From Ciona intestinalis (Eukaryota > Chordata > Ascidiacea > Phlebobranchia > Cionidae), in NCBI RefSeq assembly GCF_000224145.3, contig NC_020175.2, positions 1,771,231-1,835,230 of the forward strand: 64,000 nucleotides of DNA, in the 5' to 3' direction. This document shows, piece by piece, positions 1-14,311 of the stretch. The notes beneath the pieces were generated by a model that saw only the letters and a list, made by a program, of their open reading frames with translations, did not search any database and was not told where the DNA came from. A program made the translations under genes and the position numbers. Each line of letters starts with the position of its first letter. The stretch's first letter is position 1.

Positions 1-3000
1 ACATCAGATCCTGTTGTGTAACTTGAGGTAAACTCCTAGATGAAAAAAATTAGAATGAATCAAGTAAATGTAGAATATACCACTGGTGCGCAAGACATTA
101 CATGCATGTCATACACATGACATAGATTTGTGTCAAATACGAGGTGTATGTTGAAATGGCACAAAAATTCATTTAAAAATTAATTAGAATCGACTAAATA
201 CTTGGTTATGTTGGTTTACAAAGGAGTGAAAATAAAAGAATCATTGCTTCAGTGTGCGGGAAGGGAGCAAGAAACATAGAATTTATTTACGTACAAGATT
301 TTATTGGTTTCATGTGAAAAATGCTTTAATAAGAATTGGTTACACAACAAACAATAGTATATAGGTTATCTGATAAAAAGTGAAATACCACAGCCATGGG
401 CCAAATGTTTTTTGGATCAAACCTATAACTCACCAGTGGTATTTGTGCTAAAATCCGGTTAACACCAGTTGGTAATATCTGAGCACCAGTTATAACTTCT
501 TGAGTAACAACTTTCACTTCAATCCTTGATCTACTGATTGTGTTGGCTGCTGTGACCTGCGTGGTTTAATTTTTTCGTATAAAACACATTGGATTTACAA
601 ATAAATTCAACAATATTTATTCATATTGTTTAGAAAGCCAGCATTGTATGGTGTCATCAGCAACAAAATGTACACATTGGATTTAGTGAAAAATAGTTTG
701 TCCGCTATGTTTAGTACTCCACTGTCTCATATCCCTGCTGCCAATGTGGGCGTATAAAGGCAATTGCTCTAAACCAGTCGATGGGTTGTCCCAATTATCA
801 GCCATATATAAAAAAAATAAAAAAAAATTTAAAAAATAATCACCCACAAAGTAACATACATGGTAATTATATATTGACTGTCGTTTTTTGGCACGCGAAG
901 ATAAAGTACGTTACATTCATTCGTTTCTTGATATACAATTTATACCAAAATTTATATATGCACACACTGCCAAAACATTTTCTATGCTTTTGGGATTTCA
1001 GATTTCTGTATAATACAACTTGCTTAAGTGATGTTTAATGCAATATAATATGATTTTTACCACTACTGATGAATTTCCTATTTCATCAAATTTCAAAACT
1101 GAAGTAGAAAGTCTTGTGCAATCAGTTGTGTTCAATTCAACTCCGGTCGGACATCCAGATTCCAAAGTTTGATTTTTAGCAACAGATATGCCTAAAATAG
1201 AAAAAAAATAGTACAAACAATTTTCATACTTAAATATCTGTTCGTGCTGCCAAATGTATTATAACTGTGAAAGAGATCTTAATGTTGTTTGTTTTGTGAT
1301 CTTAAAGGAATCTTACATCCAGCATACAGCAAGATCATAAGGCCATAAGGGTTTGCCAAGTTCCAAGTTCAAGACTTGATACTGCTATCATTGATAGGCC
1401 AGACGAAACATTGGCCCTTTAAGAACACAAAACAAGCAATTTCCAGGCGACTTTTTTACACTTTCAATACTGAAACTGCAATGAATTGGTATTGCCACAA
1501 CTCACAGCCCGATATTTCAAGCAAACGATATTCCTTTTTAACGATTACAAATTGCTAGCTTTAGATTACTGTAAAACCATTGTAAAATGCAAAACAGGCA
1601 AAATTATGAATTTACCTCTGTCTGTATTGCTTGTAGTCCAATTAGCGACTGTGTTGTCACCCCCACCAACAACTTGAAATGTAAAAGTTACATTTTCACC
1701 TCGTGCAACAAAAACAACAAGTTCTCCTGATTCTGTTTTGGTAGTAAGCGAACTTAGAAGTTTAACTTCCCTTATTTCATCGAGCACAGTGACTGTACAA
1801 GATGAATTGTCACCAGGGTTGCCAATCAATGATACTTGGTTATTTACCATCGCAGTGAATGTATATTCTCCTGGTGTCTCCTTGAAATTTTAGAAACAAA
1901 ATTTACCTGATGCTCAAAAGACATCACAGAATATATTTAGTATAACAAATGTTATAAAACTCCTAAAAAATCCCATTGACGGGAAAGGAAAAAAAATATT
2001 CGAAGTAAGACATGACAGTTTCTTTATATCCCACACACATATATTGGGTATTCCTAATGCATGATATCAGGCAAAACGCAAGGCTGATCCCTTATAGCAG
2101 CATTTATCATTTGCCATTCTAGACCTGTACCAATGCCAACTAACTAAATTAATCTTAGACCTGTATAAGGAATGTAGATGAAGCTGTGTGTGGAGTTGAT
2201 GGTTTGGTGTAATGAAGTCTCACATCACACCATAAATAATCCAACCAATCATATGTTAGACTTGCGTTAAGTATTTTAGTTTGGGATCTTGTAGAACTGA
2301 AGAACATGGCACTTTGACTCCAACTATGGAAAAACAAAAGTTAAAAGTTGACAAGAAAATATGAATGTAAGTCAGGGATAGGCGTCTTTATTACGATTGT
2401 AGGTGAAAATTCGATCCCTTAAAGGTCTAACCAATTACTGTCTAAAACATTCGAAAAAATGTGTATAAATTTTATACAAAATGTGCAAAAGCTAAGACTT
2501 TTTTACAAAATGTGCAGCTATTAGAAATAAAATAATTAATAAAAAATATTTTAAAAATTTAATCCTAGGAGCAGATTGATTTTAATTAATGAATCGCATA
2601 CATATTTAAGCATAACGACCTAATACATGATATTGTAGCGGTTGAGGGTGCTCCGAGCACAAATATTTAATATATATAATTATCTAAATTTAACTTAATG
2701 CATAAAGATTGAATTTTGCGTTGTGTAACTTTAACAGCTGGCCAGCTGGCATAATGTGTATGCGCCTAGATTGTTTCCTGTAACCCATGTATGACATCAT
2801 TGTTCTTTATATACAATGCTGAGAGACTTTGCCCTGTAACAATGCTGAGAGACTTTGCCTTGCTGTATAATGTGTATAATGTTTTCTCGTGTATAACGCT
2901 TCTTCTCGCCTTGGGAGTTCTCGCCTTTGAGTTATCTCCTTTATAAGCCCTGCCCTGTACTGTACAGCTAGGCAGTGTGAGCCTGGACCAGCCAGTTGGA

Positions 3001-6000
3001 GGCCGGAGAGTATCGTGACGTCGTTGTTGTTTTGTCGTTGTAACCCGAACTGTTTTGTTGAATAAACTGAGTTTTGAACCTGGACATGTTATGGAGTCGG
3101 ACTGTGGGCTAACGTCTTATCACTTGACGCCCACAATATAAGCAACTTGTAGTAGACAGAGATTAAAACGTAGAATATTTACAACTTACCTGCTGAGGGA
3201 ACTGTTCTTACAAACTATTGGTAGATTAGCCAATGTAGGTATAAAGGGAGCTGCAGCTAGTTCACTTGTAAACATAATTCCAATCACATCACCTGATTCC
3301 ACATGTAGCTCATCAGTAACTGAAAGCTAAAAACAAGTTTGTGTCACAAGTTATACCACATGGTGGTATGATATTGGATTTGCACAATGAACCAATGTCT
3401 ATGCCAGTAGTTTAAAGCCAATGGAAAGCAACGTACTTTTATTAGAGGTACTAATTATTTAAAATAATTTTCGAGCATTTAAAATGTATTTAGTAAACTT
3501 AAAGTAAAAAATATTTGGAGCATGATTATTTTTTTTATGGAAGCCATTTTAAACACCGAGCCCTGTGCTTGTTTACAGCTATATTTCTTGCGAAATATTA
3601 TGTGACACTTACAACGTCAACACACAACATGTGAAAATAAATAATAAAACTGAGTTTTTAACTCAACTGACCCATAGCAGCATATTAATAAAAGTAAGCA
3701 TATAGGATGATAAAAAAATAAGAAACAATTTTTTAATAAGTACAATATCTATAAAATGTACATGCTTTGTGAAAAACTTGTTCAGGTAAGCTTTATATCA
3801 ATAAATCTGAAAAATTATCAGAACAACTAAAAGATTAAATGGTTCACAGCAGCATGAAGTGATATACTAACCTGATACAATTGTTCAGCAGTTCCCGATA
3901 TTTGAATCGGATATTCAGCAACAAGATGGTAGTTGGGAATGTTGGACGAATGTCTAGCAGGTCTTGATGAACTTTCATCATTATAATAATTGCATGATGT
4001 GTATGGAGACTATATTAAATCATGTAAAGTAAGAGTTATGGATAATAAACTAGCAAAGTTTTCCAAGTATCTTGAATTATAGAGTGCTACCAGATTATCT
4101 GTATTCTGTACCGACTTTAACCTAATGACTATCTGCATGTCGACTCAAAAACATAATAAAACAAACATACATACAAATTTTGGACGTATTAAATATAGTC
4201 CACACTTCAAAGTTTTTATTATATTATAATTTCACTTGTTATCTGATGAATTTGCATTTTTAACAGTTACAATCTTGGTTGATTGGAGCATTATACTGTT
4301 TTGCTTATCCTGCTGCTAAAACTATTTTTAAACAAGACCAGGTAAACAAACAATATTGTTTGAAAAAACATTTATAAAAGTTATATATATATATATATAT
4401 GCTACATCTTTAATGCAGCATAACACCTTTAAATAAAAAGTGTAATAATTAAACTATTTTATAAAAAAAATCTAATTCACCTGGCATTTATTAGTAAGGC
4501 AACAAAATTGTTGTCCAGAAGGACATTGTTTGATGGTTGGTGAACAAGTGCTGGTGCCACAAGCTGCATATGGCATGGAGGATGAGCAACCTGTATGGTA
4601 TATATGAATTTTAATCTAATGTAATAAATCAATTTGCTAAAAGTAAACATTCATATTATAAAATATATATAGTAAAAAAATGTTGCATTTTTATATAGAA
4701 TTAAAAACTCAAGTAGAAAATTTTCTACACTTTTATATTATTATGCCTAGAAATAAAATATCTCACAATTTAAACAGATGCCGCCAGGCATACTACAAAA
4801 TTTAAAAATATATTTTTAGACCAATATTTTTCGCATAATAAATCTATGTCTTTCAAACACTGGTAGCATAAAGAATTGCAGAAAAGCAATTTCAGATTAG
4901 TCCCATACAGGATAATTTGTTTTACAACTTTTACAGTAAAAAACTAAATAAACACCTGGCATTTGAAGATGTTGTGCTGTATTACATTTTGGTCGATAAA
5001 TTTGGAATCGTAATTCAACAGCTGCAGATGAAGCAGCTTTAGCAACAACTTCCCATGAGTTTATGAATCCTTCATCAAAAGTCCACATACCAGGAAACAA
5101 AATCACATGCTTCTGTACATTAATTAAATTTAATAGAAAAAAAAACAAATACTGTAAACAAACTTATTTAGTTGCTGTGACGTATGTTTTTCTGAGCAAA
5201 AATATGTGGTGTAGATTTCATAGGCATTGTCATTATACAGTAAACAGATATTAATTTTAAGATTTTAATTTTTTGCATTTTTAATTCTAACAAAGCTACT
5301 TTCTAGAATTGATTTTGAGTAGTGACATTGCAACATGCTATTTAAATCAGTTTTAACAACACAAATCCAAAAAAATAAGAAGAGTTTCTTTAGATGGCAA
5401 TTACAAAGTATTTACAATTTTTATACTGGGAGCGATGCTTGTTGCAGTGACATTTGTCACGGTTGGGTAAGTACTTTCAAACACAACTGTTCCAGCTAAC
5501 TGATGCTTTGGTGATGAAAGTTCAACTGAAATGAAAGAAAATTATGAAATGTTTTAATCTTGATTGTAATAGACAGTTAGGTTGGTATGACAAAACATAA
5601 CATAGGATACCACGAATACAAAACCTCATTTAGTGTTACCTTGTGACGAATACTGACAAATGTAAGAATGAGGATCGTCACATTTTGCTGTTGACCATTT
5701 TCTGCTTACATTCATTGCAACACATTCCTAGATATAATTACAAAAGTTAAGCTTTGTAAAGTAACTATATTTGAGTCAACTTTCAAACGAAAATAAAAAT
5801 TGCAAAATAATGAAACAAATATTCTAAACACAAACTTTGGTAAAAATTAATTGAAAACCTAAACTATAAAGTAGACAGGTCAAAGTTTAAAGTCGATAAT
5901 CTCTAAGTTGTAAGCCCGAACACTAACCAATAGCCCCAACATACAGCCACTTACCAGTATAAGACATTATTACTTATTTATTATTTTATTATTATTACAA

Positions 6001-9000
6001 AATAAGCAAGTTTGTCGCCACTGACCCAGTTACCCATAACCATCTAATATGTTAATATCAATTAAATTTCAAATTACCTTGGGTGCTTCTGTAGTTAGCA
6101 TAGTATCTGGTTCATTTGTATCCCAATTTTCATATTCATTGTAGACACTTCTACCATTGACGTGAATAAAGTTGTTTCGTAACTTAACAAACTTGTTGGA
6201 AGGTGTGTAATAAGTGTCACTTATCCCAATCCAATAAGTCCTGGAATTATGTTTAAACAAAGAAATATTTTAACAGATTTTAGAAAAATTAGTAACAAAC
6301 AGTTAAGTTCTGCGATTCGAAAAAATGTACAAACCGAGATTTTAAAACATGTGTGCTTAGAAAAAGTTCCACAGCTGCAGACTCAATCACAACGAGATCT
6401 CCTCCTTCACGAAGACAAGCATCACGTGCATCACTCCATGATTTTTCCGAATCATATGATTTATAACATGTTTTCTTAGCGGAGTACTTTATTGATCCTG
6501 CCGGGCAAACTGTCCAATCTGCAAAGTTATTTTGATTTTTAATACTTTTATAAGAAAACTAGGATCCAGATAAATGCAACATTTAAAAGAAGAGCAAAAA
6601 TAAAGTTTACAGTTTAGAATAAAACTACTGTTAATTACTGTAAACTTAATTGAATAATCGAAAAGGTGGAAATAATAAACTAAACCACTCTTAACAACAT
6701 AGCTTAAAAACTTTGTAGCAATGACATGTCATTTAAATTTCTGTGTGGAAAAATTGTGAGAAAACATATGGAAGTTAATAACCTGTAGCAAAACACTGAA
6801 ATTAAAAAATATTAAAAGTTCTAATTTTTAACATTTCGTAGTTTAAATCTACAACTATATTGAACTACAGTGGTTCAACTGACTGCAGTACTTCTATTAA
6901 AATATCTTATTTAAGTAAGGTTTACTTGCTTACAAAAAATTTTTGAAATGTTGTTTTAAAATATCTAGTCAACCAAGCTTTTCTGTTAATTTATAGTTTA
7001 TATTTGTCATAAAACTATGTTAAATGGAACTTTCTTTGCTTGTATAATTACTCATTATTCTTTTGATTTTCAAACATGCTTACCAGTGAGGTTTATGCAA
7101 AACAATGCTTTACCCCCGGCGCCAATGCTGAAGTAGGATACATAATAACAGTGTAAGGATCTGGTGCTAGAAAAAGGGTAATAGACAAAATTCAAGTTCA
7201 ACCAATTGTATGATAAATGATATATATTTCCCCTAAATGGAATCGTCAGACTCTTGTTTAAAAAAGCTTTTATTCCTTAATTGGTTAAACTTGATTTTGT
7301 TTATTTTGTTTTCGTAGCACCAGATCCTACTGTATTTCTTTACACAAAAATCGTGAGCACCAGATCAGATCGGCAGAATTTATTACAACTAATAAGAGTG
7401 TATTTACTTTAAATAAATTCATATTTACCATTAACTTTGGTTCCATTATTCATCAATGACCATGAAATGAAAGAATTTGTTCCGTGATCCAGTGTAATGT
7501 TGATAGATGGTAACTTACCAGGACTTACTTCATTATCACAGGTAAGAAAGACTTCACTTACTGGTTCTTCAACAATTACAAACAAACTGTGGATAATGAA
7601 AGTTAAATATATTTGTAAAAGTTGCACTTGTTATAAATAGGAAAGAAACATAAAAATTAAAAAAAGAGTAAATAGCCTATACTACGATTATAATCCAAAA
7701 CAACAAATCCTATATTTTACCTGTACGTTGTGCTTCCTGCACCAGTTTGCGCAGTAACTGACACCCAGTAGTTTCCTGGGTATGCAAATTTGTGTCTCAC
7801 AGTTCTGTCCTCAGTAAGAACCATAGAACTTGAGTCATTAAAATTCCACATGTAAGAATACACAATGTCTATCTTGGGAACCACAGTCAAAACAACCTGT
7901 AAATGAGAATATTTTTTTAAATGACCTGATGAATTATTATTTTGAATATTAATATTAAAAAAAAAAAATTGTTTCCACTATTAATTATTTTTGTGTAAAA
8001 TAAATAAAATAATCCTATCCCTGTACGACATTGAGGTTGGATAGCATTATCTGCTCAATAGCAGCTTATTACACTTCTCTCTTTATTACAAAATTTTAAA
8101 ATTTAACCAAAAATATTTTTTATATATATTTTTCACACCATGCCACATGCAGCACCATGAATAAGCAAGATACCACCATAATAATGTGTCAAAATATATA
8201 ATGAAAATCATGGAAAATAATTCAGTATTTAATATAATACTTGCACAAGAAATAAAGATTAATTAGTAAAACGTGAATGAAAAGAAAGATATTTTCAAAG
8301 TTATATCGTGAATAAAAATAGCCAGGTATTTTCACAGTTACATCCAATACACATGTTTAATTAAATTAATTTATATTTACAAAACTTTTAATTACTATTT
8401 TTGCTTTGTTATACAGTAGGCTATTCTATAAATGGCAACTTTGGAAGACCATCATTTTAGACGGAGATTTGGCGATCAAAGTGGTAAAACTGATAAAATA
8501 AAATAAACTCGTGCAAAAATGAGTAGAGCATGCTAAATATGTTGAATGAACCACCAAATAAATAGCAATTACCAATATACTGAAGATCACTTCCACATAA
8601 CTGCATCGTTATCACAGATTCTTTAAATAATTAACCACAGCTATGTAATTAATTTATATAAAGTAAAAATATAAAATAAGGTAACCCAACCTTTGTTCCT
8701 ACCTTGCAGTATACAACTACCATTCTAATTGGTTACAAAGTTTAATCTTTTCCATGGTTATATAAAGTTTATACTATTAAGTAATGTAGCTATATATCTA
8801 TATATGTTTAAATTTAACAAAACTATTTTAAAGCATAAAATAAGCGGTAATTGGGCAACTCTGACATAAAACCCTGGTCTCCTGATGTGCCTTGCAATTA
8901 TACAAACAATAACTGAACCCGAATACAATATGTTACCTCCTCTCTCTGAGAAAATGGTCTCAGCCCAACAAATGTGAGTTCAGGTGAAGCACGGAACACA

Positions 9001-12000
9001 GAGTTGTATAGTCCCTGATTAATAATAAAGTAATTTTTAAATATTTGATTTAAAGGTTTGATCATCATGATCAAAATGACTGGCTTGTTGTAAATTTTTA
9101 GGCTTCAATGTTCAAACAACTGATGCCTATTTTTAAGAAACTAAGTTTAGAATGCACACATTGAGTTAAGTATGCAATTATTTTAAATATGTTTGGTTGG
9201 ACGTTGGAGTAACAAGCGACTTTCAAAAAAAATAAACAGTGACAATGATACAGCAGTTACTTTTTAAACAAAAATAGTGATTAATGAGACAAAAATTTGT
9301 ACTAAATTTCTTTTTTAAATAAAATACATAAAGTTATTTATGAAATGTAATTTTGTAGTTTTATTCGTCTCATTATATTTAAAAAACTATTGCGGCAAGT
9401 TTTAACATTGAACAATGACAGAACTTTAAAATCACTAATAATTATTAACCTTTCTTCCACATGCTTCAACAGGTTTAGTTTGTCCACAAGCTTGAAAACA
9501 AGCTGCCCATTCGCTGCTGTTTGAGTTGACGATTTTTTTCGCTGTATCTTTACTTGCACACAAGCAAGATGAATCCTGTAGTTGGTTACAAATAAATTTT
9601 AATTAGACTAGTTAAAGAGGAAAACTTTAAAGAGATTAAAATGGTTGGAATTCAAAAGTGGTTTGTTATTTACTTGGGTTTGGTCAACTACAGCTGCAAT
9701 AGTTATTGCTTAGAATAATTTTCCTTATTTGCCATGCTATATAGTTTTGTGTGAAATGTAGATTGTAAACTTTTTATTTATGCCTAACATTTATTTATTT
9801 TGTTGTTTTACCAAAACAACAAACTAAAGGTTTTACCAAATTAGCAACTGCATGATTGTTTCTAAATCCACAGTTAGGATACTTTTATTCTCAATAAATT
9901 ATAAAATGTAACTATGGTTCGAAAAGCTCCAAATTATAAAATAATTAGACAGTGTTAATACTTAGTACTCACAAGCACATTAACAACAGCATAATAATAT
10001 CCGTGAGAGAAGCAAAACGCAATGCACATATCATCATCGTATATCTTTGTTTCGTTCACATCAGTATATTCCCAAACAATAAAATCAGTCTGAGAATTGT
10101 CAAAATCCCACGCACATGAGATAAATGAATCAGCTGTATGAATGAATTCAAAATAAAAAAACTAACAAACTTTTTAGATCGAAAAGCCCTAACTTCATTA
10201 ATATGGTTGCTTAAAATATACTCAAGCATTGAAATTCACCTGAATGGGTGACTTGAAAAAAGGAAAAGGCAGTATATGAATGTTTAGTCAAGAAAAGGAA
10301 ATTGATTCAACTCAGAAGTAAAAAACATAGCTATATTACAAAGTTGACTTACCACATCTTGCAATTGTTAAATTAACAGACGTCAAATTTTGTCCTTTTA
10401 CTGATAATGGATTATCACAAGTAGTTTGTGAAATATCTGGAATTTTATCACTGTTGGCTAACATCCAGGTTTGGAGAGACTTTAATTCACAATTGCAAAC
10501 CCATGAATTTGCTGACAACCACCTGAAAAATACTTTCATTTAACATGAATATGTTTCAATTACAATATTTTCTTGGTAAGTTAAATATGAATGAAGATAT
10601 TAACATTAAACACTACCTTAGATAGGGATGCATAACACATTGTGGTTATCTTTAACGAGTGTTAGTTTACAACAAATTAACAGAACTCAATGGTCACTAT
10701 ACAATAAAAGCATGTTAAAACATTTGGGAGTCTAATATCTCATAAACCTAAAACATGATTTGCTTTTAATTCATCTAAAATATTGGAAAAGTAGTTTTGA
10801 ACATATCATAAGTATGAAGTTATTGAAACACATTAACTTGAAGGTACTTCAGCATTTTGAATAAGAGTGATCTTTGAAATAAAACGATTGTTTGGAGAGG
10901 CATAAAGAGTGTGGGTTATTTCAGACACTATTGTGTTGGAAGTGCTTGAGTAATTCAACAGAAGGTAGCTCACTCAGTCCTTGAACCAACACAACGTTAG
11001 ACATCGAAAACATTCCATTATTTACTGAAGATTTTAACTTACAAGTCTGTTAATGTTGGTAATGAAAGTAAATCTTCTGGCAAGACTTTTAACAAGTTTC
11101 CACTTAGATTTCTGTATAAAATAAAAATAAATATATTCAAATGACAACAAAAATCACAGAAACAAATTTCCTTTTATTGAATTTATTTGTTGGTTAAAAA
11201 TTGTGTGCCTTACAGGAAAATATGAGTTTAAATGTTTCAGAGATATGAGCACATCATGAACAAAGGAATCTAAACAAAGCCATCACCACCTTGTACACCA
11301 GTTTTCACACCTTACACAAAGGCAATAAAACAAACAATAGGAATGTGATACAAATTTTGTAATCTTACACTTCCTCCAATGCTGGTGTTTGGTCGAAACA
11401 ATCTGATGGAATTGATTCAATCAGGTTGTGCGATAAATCTCTGAAGGTAAAAATACAACTTGAATATTAAAAATATGCCATTTTTTGGAAGAAATAATAA
11501 TAAGGAACAAGATATTGCAATTTTTTTCTTTTTATTAAATTTTCACAACGCAAACCTACGCATATGAAAGAATTGTTCTATCAATCAAAACCCTATGTAA
11601 TCTACAGTCTAAAACTAAACTTGACCAATTGTATTTGAAATAACTTACAAAACACCTTATAAAATAAACACTAGTAGGCTATAAAAATGAAAAAGTTTCA
11701 AGATTACATAAATAATACAACATTGATTACTCAGTGTTGGAGTCTATCCATATCTAATACACATTTTTTGTTTGCTTTTGCGGCATATTAATCACCTATG
11801 ATGTGTTGCACATTAATGTTTCAGTAACTTAACTCACATTTTTTCCAATCTCGTATATCCAGAAAAACTTGAAGCGGTCAATGTTTTTATAAGATTGTTA
11901 TTGAATGATCTGTAAAATAAGTTCAACATATTGATTGTGGTTTGTGTGTGGTTCATGTTACATCATGAGGAAATATCATACAAATAAAATGTACACGGTA

Positions 12001-12975
12001 AAGTAAAACAAACAGACATGGTGACAATATTTAGGAAATGATTAACATATGTAATGTACATACATGTATATCACGAAATAAAGGAAAATAGAAACACATA
12101 ATGATCAACCCAATATATGTAAGTATCAAAATCACTTATTACCATCTCCAAAATAAACAAATATATCTTAAAGACTTTTTACCAAAAAAACAGATAAAAT
12201 ACAGGCGATAAAATACACAACTTACATTTCCAGAATTCTTTTTCTTTCTATTGACAATATCAATGATGTAAAACTGTTATTGTCCATGTAGCTATAATAA
12301 ATAACAAATTAACTTTATATTTAAACATTACTTTATTTTTCTTTTTATTATACAGTAAGGGTAAGACAGAAAAAAAGAAAAAAGTGTTTTCTTCATGAAA
12401 CTTTAAGGTTAGATAAATGCGGTAACTGCTACACCAAACAAACAGGTCAGTTATGTTAAGCCAATTAATTTATACAGCAATTTGATTTAATTTCAAAAAA
12501 TTGAGGTAAGAAAGTTCCTTACACCCATGATATGAAGTTTGGTAGTGTACCAACATCAGGAAACCGGTTGAAATTTACATCAGTACAGTTCACTTCACAT
12601 GAATTGACCATTATGCCTTGACGCTGGGGCAGTATTCTTTCTGTACAAGTGCACTCTGTAGGACATGGCGAACATGTCTGAAATAGTAAAAAATATTATT
12701 TCTTCATGTTCAATACAGATTGCATTTAAAGAGAATATACCAAAAAATAAAAACCACAATATTTTTCATGGTTAATAACTGTAAAAGCCACTACATTGCT
12801 AGAACTTATATAGAACTCATCAACAAGCACAGCCATTTGTATGTTATAAGTAAACACCATAAAAATATGGTTAAAAACATACCTGTAAACTTGAAGGCAA
12901 AATGGAAAGCAGCAAAACAAAACAATAATAAAAACTGAAGTTCTTTGAGGCACCTTTCCCAATGAAGCAAAACAT
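1..12975 (-). CDS. PKD1: Polycystin-1-like protein, 5' (N-terminal) part, many exons
   Basis: Large surface receptor/mechanosensor family; only the extracellular N-terminus lies here and the gene continues beyond base 1. Start ATG at 12975 opens a 31-residue exon (12883-12975) with a hydrophobic signal-peptide core. Exons then read in phase: 12523-12677 LRR N-cap with clustered Cys; 12226-12291, 11838-11909, 11369-11440 and 11043-11111 one LRR each; 10353-10522 LRR C-cap (motif WVCNC); 9973-10133 and 9450-9575 a WSC-like Cys module; 8937-9014; 7721-7896 a PKD-type domain; 7439-7586; about 6355-6520, 6078-6240 and 5640-5727 a C-type lectin (YWIGISD, WDTNEPD, CQ end); about 5430-5525, 4900-5112, 4487-4594 (eight Cys in 36 residues, LDL-A position), 3866-4012, 3190-3330, 2150-2340, 1640-1880, 1000-1190 and 420-530 further ectodomain. 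The order LRR-WSC-PKD-lectin is diagnostic of polycystin-1. Exon limits below 6500 are approximate. Confidence 0.88.
734..920 (+). repeat. SINE tail fragment
   Basis: Shares with the copies at 19696-19990 and 37815-38060 the segments for a GGGCGTAT...CAATTGCTC block, 'atcagccat', an A-rich stretch, 'aatcacccacaaagtaacatac' type tail and 'gactgtcgtttt'. It lies on the opposite strand to those copies and inside an intron of the polycystin-like gene. The tRNA-like head is missing, so it is a truncated insert. Confidence 0.6.
2634..3135 (+). mobile_element. Solo LTR of an LTR retrotransposon (fossil)
   Basis: A 502-bp block begins TGTAGCGG and ends CCCACA, giving the TG...CA (TGT/ACA) ends of a long terminal repeat, and is flanked by ATAT on both sides (2630-2633 and 3136-3139), a possible 4-bp target duplication. 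Inside are a TATA-like TTATAAG near 2941 and an AATAAA signal near 3061, in promoter-then-polyadenylation order for the plus strand. It is distinctly GC-richer than the surrounding intron. A 20-bp segment around 2815-2860 is repeated in tandem. No internal retrotransposon sequence is next to it, so it is a solo LTR; the superfamily cannot be told from this alone. It sits antisense in an intron of the polycystin-like gene. Confidence 0.7.
4383..4401. repeat. AT microsatellite
   Basis: Short run of perfect TA dinucleotides in a polycystin-like intron. Confidence 0.8.
7146..7338. repeat. Inverted repeat pair, possible MITE
   Basis: 'aggatctggtgcta' near 7156-7169 is matched by its complement 'tagcaccagatcct' near 7315-7328, with further similarity outside. 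A third 'gagcaccagatc' follows near 7355. The arms enclose about 140 bp of AT-rich sequence. The left arm overlaps an apparent acceptor and open frame near 7165, so the element may overlap or mimic an exon of the polycystin-like gene. Confidence 0.4.
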
Positions 12976-14311
12976 AATGCTCTTTTTGTTACATTACTTC
13001 AGATAATTGTTTAAATTATAACCAACAAGTGGATTACCATAGCTAACAAAAAATAACAGGGTTATTAGTTAGGGAACGCATGGGGAGATTCTTTACTTAT
13101 ACTTACTATAACCAACATTTTAAAAAAATGTGCTGCTTAACTAATCATTTGAATTTACTTTTGTTTATTATGTTGGTTATAGTTAACTCCATAAACAACA
13201 CAACTGACAAATACTCAACATATGTTGATGTTGATGATACTACATACGGTAAGTTATAAGCGCCATATGCCATTCGTAAGTTTGTACGGTCAAGTAGATT
13301 AATTCGGGAGACGGCGTGTTTACATCTCACATCTTACCAACCGATTACTCCACTTTGTTGTAACTACTAAACGGTATTTAAACCCACTTACAGGTAGACA
13401 CTAAAATCTGTTTTGTCAATGGTTTAAATAAGGCAAAACACATAATAAATAAACACTACGTGATTTACGCGTAAATCGCGAACTACGAACAACAGGACTC
13501 TCGCTTACTAAACTTCAAGACCGAGTCGGCTCACTTCTCATGCGCTCTTCGTTTTTCTCCGTCTGCTCCTGTTAAAATTGCCTTTTTTCCCCGTAATTAA
13601 TGAAAAGCTCAAAGAGAGGGGAATAACCGCGCAGTTGGGGAAATTGGCGATAGTAAAAAGTACCTGTAGCGCGCCGTGTATTCATCCGCGCAAACAGAAT
13701 TTTACAGTTTTAGCAGAATTTTATTTACACCAATCTGTTTTCGGCCTTAATTAAGCATAGAGCTCTTAATTAAAGTACTTGGAAAATTTCAATACCAGAT
13801 TTTACACGATTTATAACATTGCGTGTTTATGTAGGCCTACAATTACCGAGATTCCAATTTTCTAATATCGTTGCTCGGTGGATACCAGTCCGTAACACCA
13901 TGGTTATTAATATCAACTTAGGGCAATGGCGTTTCCGTTAAAGAGCAGGCAGATTTTAGAATTTTATAGTAATAGTTTAGTATTATATAAATAAGGCCCA
14001 TTCTACTTGATCATATGTAAGTTAGTTCCCGTCAGAAAATACATGGAAAGGCTACGTATATATGCTTGTACCTTTTATTATACTATTTTATCTTTATAAT
14101 TATGAGGTGTGTATAAAGTGTCTGTTTTCGTATAAGAAAAATATATTAGGTGTGATTGGGTGATTTAATAAATAGGCTTGCAACCTTTATGTCAAGTTTT
14201 CTTATCTTATGATATAACTAGCCAACACCTTTCATTTTTGAAATAGTTTACTAACAAACTTTCTAGAAAAACTTATATTTGATGTTTAGGAATTAGCTAC
14301 CGTAGCACAAG
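12976..14311. other. Head-to-head intergenic region between polycystin-like and BCL3-like genes
   Basis: About 1.3 kb separates two divergent start codons, so it must hold both promoters or their 5' UTRs. The part 13440-13700 is clearly GC-richer (CpG-containing, including GCGCGCCG) than flanking DNA and is the best promoter candidate. No convincing TATA box or kappa-B site (GGGRNNYYCC) was seen. No repeat recognised. Confidence 0.5.
14288..14289 (+). promoter_or_regulatory. Unpaired splice acceptor just before the BCL3-like start
   Basis: TTTGATGTTTAG is followed by GAATTAG, 22 bases before the ATG at 14312, with no obvious matching donor nearby. It could be the acceptor of a 5' UTR intron or a spliced-leader trans-splice site, a mechanism well established in Ciona. 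Confidence 0.35.

Noticed and set aside
13630-13650. Possible kappa-B site upstream of the BCL3-like gene
   Set aside because: GGGGAAATTG lacks the YYCC half; no full GGGRNNYYCC found.
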